Source of the DNA: Stenotrophomonas sp. BIGb0135
GTDB lineage: Bacteria; Pseudomonadota; Gammaproteobacteria; Xanthomonadales; Xanthomonadaceae
DNA: 64,000 bases
Reading direction: 5' to 3'
Assembly (NCBI RefSeq): GCF_024810105.1
Contig: NZ_JANUDX010000002.1
Coordinates: 124,001-188,000, forward strand
Position 1 is the stretch's first letter; each line of letters starts with the position of its first letter. Below, one piece after another: positions 60,042-64,000 of the stretch. Below the pieces are notes generated by a model that saw nothing but the letters and a program-made list of their open reading frames with translations, was not told where the DNA came from and did no database searches. Made by a program: the position numbers and the translations under genes.

Positions 60042-61685
60042 TTACCAGTTGCGGAAGCGCTTGGGCGGGTCGTACAGCCCGCCCGACCAGCGCACCAGGT
60101 CTTTGACCGAACGCGCCGCCAGCAGGTCGCGGCTGGCATCGCGTACGTTGATGCCGAGGTCGGCGGGGCGTTTGATCACGCCGCGGTCGCGCAGGTTCTC
60201 GACCATGGCGCGGTCGCGGCCCAGGCCCACCGCGGTGTAGCCGGCCACGCCGCGGATCGCCTGTTCGCGCTCCTCCGGCGTGCGGCACAGCAGCAGGTTG
60301 GCGATGCCTTCCTCGGTGAGCACATGGCTGACGTCGTCGCCGTAGATCATGACCGGTGGCAGTGGCATGGCCGCGCGTTCGGCCAGTTCCCAGGCATCCA
60401 GGCGCTCGACGAATGCCGGCGCCATGTGTTCGCGGAAGGTCTCCACCATCTGCACCACCAGCTTGCGCCCGCGCGGCATCTCGCCCGCGCGCGCGGCCTG
60501 CTGGCCGGCCTTGAGCCAGGCATCGCTGGCATGGCGGCGGCCGCGCGCATCCGACCCCATGTTGGGCGCGCCGCCGAAGCCGGCGATGCGGTCGCGGGTG
60601 GCCGTGGAGCTGTTGCCCTGCAGGTCGATCTGCAGGGTGGAGCCGATGAACATGTCGCAGGCGTACAGCCCGGCGGTCTGCGAAAACGCGCGGTTGGAGC
60701 GCATCGAACCATCGGCGCCGGTGAAGAACACATCGCCGCGGGCAGCGATGTACTTCTCCATGCCCAGCTCCGAGCCGAACGAATGCACCGATTTGACGAA
60801 GCCCGACTCGATGGCCGGGATCAGCGCCGGGTGCGGATTGAGCGCCCAGTGCTGGCAGATCCTGCCCTTCAGCCCCAGCGATTCGGCATAGGTGGGCAGC
60901 AGCAGTTCGATCGCCGCGGTGTCGAAGCCGATGCCATGGTTGAGCCGGTTGACCCCGTATTCGGCGTAGATGCCCTTGATCGCCATCATCGCCATCAGCA
61001 CCTGGATCTCGGAGATCTGTGCCGGGTCGCGGGTGAACAGTGGTTCGATATGGTTCGGGCGCGGCGCCTGCACCACGAAGTTGACCCAGTCGGCGGGGAT
61101 GTCGACGCGGGGCAGGCTATCGACGATCTCGTTGACCTGCGCGATGACGATGCCGCCTCCGAAGGCGGTGGCTTCGACGATCACCGGGGTGTCTTCGGTA
61201 TTCGGGCCGGTGTAGAGATTGCCGTGCCGGTCCGCCGCCTGCGCGGCCACCAGTGCCACCCGCGGGGTGAGGTCGATGAAGTAGCGGCCGAACAGTTCCA
61301 GGTAGGTATGGATGGCCCCGATCCGGATGCGGCCTTCGGCGACCAGGTTGGCCAGCCGTACCGACTGCGGCCCGGAGAAGGAGAAGTCCAGTGTCGAGGC
61401 GATGCCCCGCTCGAACACATCCAGGTGGGCGGGCAGCGACAGCACCGACTGCACCATGTGCAGGTCGTGCACGCGCGCCGGATCGAGGTCGGCCAGGGCC
61501 TGGGCGAGGAAGTCGGCCTGCTTCTGGTTGTTGCCCTCCAGGCAGACCTTGTCGCCCGGTTCGAGCAGGGCGTGCAGCAACCCGGCGATATCGCCGGCCG
61601 CCACCTCCCGGCCGCGGGCCCAGGGCGCTGCGCGGTCCAGCCGCGCCTGGCGGCCTCGCTCCAGTGTGTCCCAGCTCGGGTTCAT
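60042..61685 (-). CDS. mdcA: Malonate decarboxylase alpha subunit (acetyl-S-ACP:malonate ACP transferase)
   Basis: The 547-residue protein matches MdcA: VCLEGNNQKQADFLAQAL, FGRYFIDLTPRVALVAAQAADRHGNLY, GVNRLNHGIGFDTAAIELLLPTYAESLG and MEKYIAARGDVFFTGADGSMRSN. It exchanges acetate for malonate on the carrier protein. It is first in the operon mdcACDEGBH-matC-gntR. A twice-repeated ATAATTACG lies 26 bases before the ATG. Confidence 0.95.
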   Translation of the reverse strand: MNPSWDTLERGRQARLDRAAPWARGREVAAGDIAGLLHALLEPGDKVCLEGNNQKQADFLAQALADLDPARVHDLHMVQSVLSLPAHLDVFERGIASTLDFSFSGPQSVRLANLVAEGRIRIGAIHTYLELFGRYFIDLTPRVALVAAQAADRHGNLYTGPNTEDTPVIVEATAFGGGIVIAQVNEIVDSLPRVDIPADWVNFVVQAPRPNHIEPLFTRDPAQISEIQVLMAMMAIKGIYAEYGVNRLNHGIGFDTAAIELLLPTYAESLGLKGRICQHWALNPHPALIPAIESGFVKSVHSFGSELGMEKYIAARGDVFFTGADGSMRSNRAFSQTAGLYACDMFIGSTLQIDLQGNSSTATRDRIAGFGGAPNMGSDARGRRHASDAWLKAGQQAARAGEMPRGRKLVVQMVETFREHMAPAFVERLDAWELAERAAMPLPPVMIYGDDVSHVLTEEGIANLLLCRTPEEREQAIRGVAGYTAVGLGRDRAMVENLRDRGVIKRPADLGINVRDASRDLLAARSVKDLVRWSGGLYDPPKRFRNW

Positions 61686-61710
61686 CGACGGACTTCCGCA
61701 TGACGTTGGG

Positions 61711-61730
61711 ATAATTACGCCATAATTACG
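61711..61730. promoter_or_regulatory. Repeated ATAATTACG before mdcA, possible regulator site
   Basis: Two identical nine-base copies (61711-61719 and 61722-61730) are spaced by 11 bases, one helix turn, in an AT-rich island immediately upstream of mdcA. Each contains the palindrome TAATTA. A GntR dimer or a promoter element could use it. Confidence 0.5.
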
Positions 61731-61894
61731 GCGGGGTGTGCAAGTCGCAGCGCAGCGAATCGGTCGGGTTCGCCCATTCAGCCAGATCGGCGCGTCCGCG
61801 CAGGGGGGAGGCGCGCCTCCATTCCCCGTGACGCTTCCCACCTGTACTGTCAGCAGACCGCGGGGCGGCCTCCCGCGTTGGGGAAGAACGTGCC

Positions 61895-62386
61895 ATGGCG
61901 GTGGGGAAGCTGTTGGAAAACCTGGGGCGCTTCAGTCGAGGCCTGCGCGCGCTGGGATTCGGGTTGTTGTTGCTGGTGGCGCTGGGAGCGCTGGGGCACG
62001 AGGTCATCCAACGGGGCAGGCCATCCCCGGGCACCGCGGCACTGGCCGCAGTGCTGGCCCTGATAGTGTGGTGGGACGTCCGCAGCCTTCTTGCCCGCCG
62101 CGATGCACAGCGGCTGACGCACCGTATCGCCCACGCCCGGCAGACGCTCGCCTCGCTGGATGCGGACAGCCGCATCGCCCACCTGCGTCGCTTGAAGCGC
62201 AGGGCGATCATCGCCGGCGTTTCGCTGTTGGCCAGCGTCGGCACCCTGCTGGTCTGCGGGGACAACCAACGCGTGGTGGCGTGGGTCCTGCTGTGGGTGG
62301 CGCTGAGCGCCTGGTTTACGTTCGTCTGTTCCGCCGGGCTGCTGCTGGCACGACGCTGGTGCAACCAGGTCCAGCCGCCGCGTTGA
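61895..62386 (+). CDS. Uncharacterised four-helix membrane protein
   Basis: The 163-residue protein has four hydrophobic segments (ALGFGLLLLVALGALGHEV, ALAAVLALIVWWDV, AIIAGVSLLASVGTLLVC, VVAWVLLWVALSAWFTFV) and a basic amphipathic stretch between the second and third. I recognise no family. It is divergent from mdcA and convergent with a TonB receptor. Confidence 0.65.
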   Translation: MAVGKLLENLGRFSRGLRALGFGLLLLVALGALGHEVIQRGRPSPGTAALAAVLALIVWWDVRSLLARRDAQRLTHRIAHARQTLASLDADSRIAHLRRLKRRAIIAGVSLLASVGTLLVCGDNQRVVAWVLLWVALSAWFTFVCSAGLLLARRWCNQVQPPR

Positions 62387-62495
62387 CGGTGCGCCGCCTG
62401 GGGGCGATGCGTACGTCCCCGACCGGTCGCTGCGCCGCGGACATCGCATGAGCCCGCGCCGGCGCCATCGCCTGGGGTACGTCCGGCACTGGCCC

Positions 62496-62528
62496 GTGCG
62501 TTCGCCGGACGGTGGCCGGCGAACGCAC
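62496..62528. terminator. Long perfect hairpin between convergent genes
   Basis: A perfect 13-base stem (GTGCGTTCGCCGG / CCGGCGAACGCAC) with a seven-base loop starts eight bases after the TonB receptor stop on the minus strand. No T-run. It likely ends or stabilises the transcript from either side. Confidence 0.6.
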
Positions 62529-62536
62529 AGGGGGGC

Positions 62537-64000
62537 TTAGAACTTCCAGCGCAGGCTGGCCGCCACGAAGCGCGGCTCGCCGTAGTTGTTGTAGTCCAGG
62601 TTGGCCCAGTAGGTCTTGTCCAGCGCGTTGCGCACGCTCAACGTGGCGGTCCAGTTGTCGCTGATGCGGTAGTTGGCGTTGAACTGCACCAACGCGTACG
62701 CCGGCTGGTTCACCGTGACCGTGCCGCCCAGCGGGTAGGGGATGTTGTAGCCCTGCACCTTGCTTTGCCACTGCACGCCGCCGCCCACGCTCAGGCGCGC
62801 CAGCGCGCCGCGCAGCTGCACCTGGGTGTTGAGCTGCAGCAGGTCCTCGGCCGGGTTGGCGTACAGCAGGTCGGTGGCGGCGCGGGTCATCTTGACGTGG
62901 GTAAAGCCGGCGTTGACCGTCCAGCCCGGCAGGATCTCGCCGTTGATGTCCATTTCCCAGCCGCGCACCTTGGTGCCATTGACACCGATGTAGGCCGAGC
63001 TGCCGTCGCTGAGCGAGCCATCCGGCACGCTCATGTCGCGCACCGCGTAGTTGTCCTGCTTGGCCTCGAACACGGCGGCATTGGCGGTCAGGCGGCCGTC
63101 GAACCACTGGGTCTTGATCCCGGCTTCCAGGTTCGAGCCCTGCACCGGTGCCAGCAGGTTCTCGTTCCTGTCCTTGTAGTTCTGCGGATTGAAGATCTCG
63201 GTGTAGCTGGCGTAAGCCGACACGTTGGGGGTGATGTCGTACACCAGGCCCACGTAGGGCGTGACTTCATCGCTGACCTTGTAGGCACCGCTGGTGGCGG
63301 TGTAGCTGCCGGCGGCGTTGTAGGCACGGGTCAGGGTCTGCCAGCGGCTCAGGCGTGCACCGGCGATCAGCGACAGCGGATCGGCCAGGCGCAGGCGGGT
63401 GGCCAGGTAGACGCCACTCTGGGTGGTCTTGGCCACGCGACGCGCACCGGTACGGGTGTAGGTGACCTCGGAGATGTCGCCATCCCAGTTGTAGATGTTG
63501 GGAATGTAATAGCAGCGCTCGGTGCCGCAGCGCGCCCAGTCGGTGGGATAGTTCAGCGCCAGCGTGTTGGTGGTGCTTTCCAGGTCGGCCCACTGCGCGC
63601 CCACGGTCACATCGTGCTCGCGGCCGAACAGGTTGAAGGTGCCGGTGAGGTAGGCATCGACGTTGCGGCGGGTGTCTTCCGAATCGCCCGCGGCGGTGCG
63701 CAGGTAGATGCCCGAGCCGGTGGCCGGGTCCGGGTAGCCGGTGCCGTACAGGCGGATGTTCTGCACGTTGCCGCGGGTGTAGGCGGTGTTGATCTTCAGC
63801 AGCCAGTCGTCGCCGAAGCGCTGCTCGAGGTTGGCGAAGACGGTGCTGGTTTCGCGCTGCCAGTAGCTCCACTTGGGGGCCAGGTTGGTCGAGCGCGGCA
63901 GGTGCACGAAATTGCCCTGGCTGTCGAAGAACGGCACGGTGCCCCAGGTCGAGCCGACCGGGTTGTTGTCCTGGGTCTGGTAGCCGACGGTGACGGTGGT
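62537..64000 (-). CDS. TonB-dependent siderophore receptor, C-terminal part (cut by window edge)
   Basis: The visible 487 residues form the barrel of an FhuE/FpvA-type siderophore receptor: GDDWLLKINTAYTRGNVQNI, LSLIAGARLSRWQTLTRAY, PNVSAYASYTEIFNPQNYKDRN, LEAGIKTQWFDGRLTANAAVFEAKQDN, WTATLSVRNALDKTYWANLDY and the final FVAASLRWKF with terminal Phe. The plug and start lie beyond 64000. Ferric-siderophore uptake is the family role. The promoter and any Fur site are outside the window. Confidence 0.92.
   Translation of the reverse strand, partial: TTVTVGYQTQDNNPVGSTWGTVPFFDSQGNFVHLPRSTNLAPKWSYWQRETSTVFANLEQRFGDDWLLKINTAYTRGNVQNIRLYGTGYPDPATGSGIYLRTAAGDSEDTRRNVDAYLTGTFNLFGREHDVTVGAQWADLESTTNTLALNYPTDWARCGTERCYYIPNIYNWDGDISEVTYTRTGARRVAKTTQSGVYLATRLRLADPLSLIAGARLSRWQTLTRAYNAAGSYTATSGAYKVSDEVTPYVGLVYDITPNVSAYASYTEIFNPQNYKDRNENLLAPVQGSNLEAGIKTQWFDGRLTANAAVFEAKQDNYAVRDMSVPDGSLSDGSSAYIGVNGTKVRGWEMDINGEILPGWTVNAGFTHVKMTRAATDLLYANPAEDLLQLNTQVQLRGALARLSVGGGVQWQSKVQGYNIPYPLGGTVTVNQPAYALVQFNANYRISDNWTATLSVRNALDKTYWANLDYNNYGEPRFVAASLRWKF

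Noticed and set aside
1..64000. tRNA, rRNA, CRISPR, prophage or IS elements
   Set aside because: I looked for cloverleaf-like stretches, repeat-spacer periodicity, integrases and transposases and found none I could support.

Overview
The window is about 64 kb of high-GC chromosomal DNA from a gammaproteobacterium of the Xanthomonadaceae, most likely Stenotrophomonas or a close relative. The pointers are TonB-dependent receptors with xanthomonad-style N-termini, Shine-Dalgarno sites of the GGGAGGGG type, maltose and ssb loci of xanthomonad type, and several GTAG-headed small palindromes that look like the SMAG family of Stenotrophomonas REP elements. I saw no rRNA, tRNA, CRISPR array, prophage or insertion sequence. 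Genus is inferred, not proven.

Region by region: (1) 1-8.3 kb is a maltodextrin locus: a TonB receptor (cut by the window edge), a divergent GH97 alpha-glucosidase, and a tightly overlapping operon of a six-hairpin glycosidase, an MFS sugar transporter and a GH13 enzyme. A 14-bp LacI-type operator occurs in both control regions, and a LacI regulator lies at 18.7-19.7 kb. (2) 8.4-20.5 kb is mixed: an SseB-like protein, a KaiC-like double ATPase overlapping a hybrid histidine kinase, an AT-richer HNH nuclease, an ABC permease fused to an M1 metallopeptidase with its ATPase, the LacI gene and a broken secreted-protein gene. (3) ssb at 20.8 kb. (4) 21.5-31.3 kb is two convergent operons plus a LacI gene. 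Both operon heads carry the same perfect 14-bp palindrome. The genes (GMC flavoprotein, Tat-type small subunit, cytochrome c, DUF1080 protein, three xylose-isomerase-like TIM barrels, a Gfo/Idh/MocA oxidoreductase and an MFS importer) read as a periplasmic 3-keto-glycoside cleavage and salvage pathway. I rate this the most interesting system here.

(5) 31.5-41.6 kb is housekeeping and accessory: a trypsin-like protease, an AI-2E family exporter, an SF1 helicase-like protein, a metallo-beta-lactamase-fold hydrolase next to a TetR gene with matching palindromes, two DUF1801 proteins and a membrane metallophosphoesterase. (6) 41.7-46.7 kb is a likely phosphate-starvation module: a Pho-box-like site before a TonB receptor, a phytase-like esterase and an alpha/beta hydrolase. 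(7) 46.7-53.4 kb holds an ArsR/cupin-DUF2867 pair with a perfect operator, a lipoprotein, a general-stress FMN protein, DUF72, an Nei/Fpg-type glycosylase, a methyltransferase and an MHS-type transporter. (8) 53.4-61.7 kb is a complete biotin-independent malonate decarboxylase operon, mdcACDEGBH, followed by a MatC-like carrier and a GntR regulator. (9) The window closes with a small membrane protein and the C-terminal part of a siderophore-type TonB receptor.
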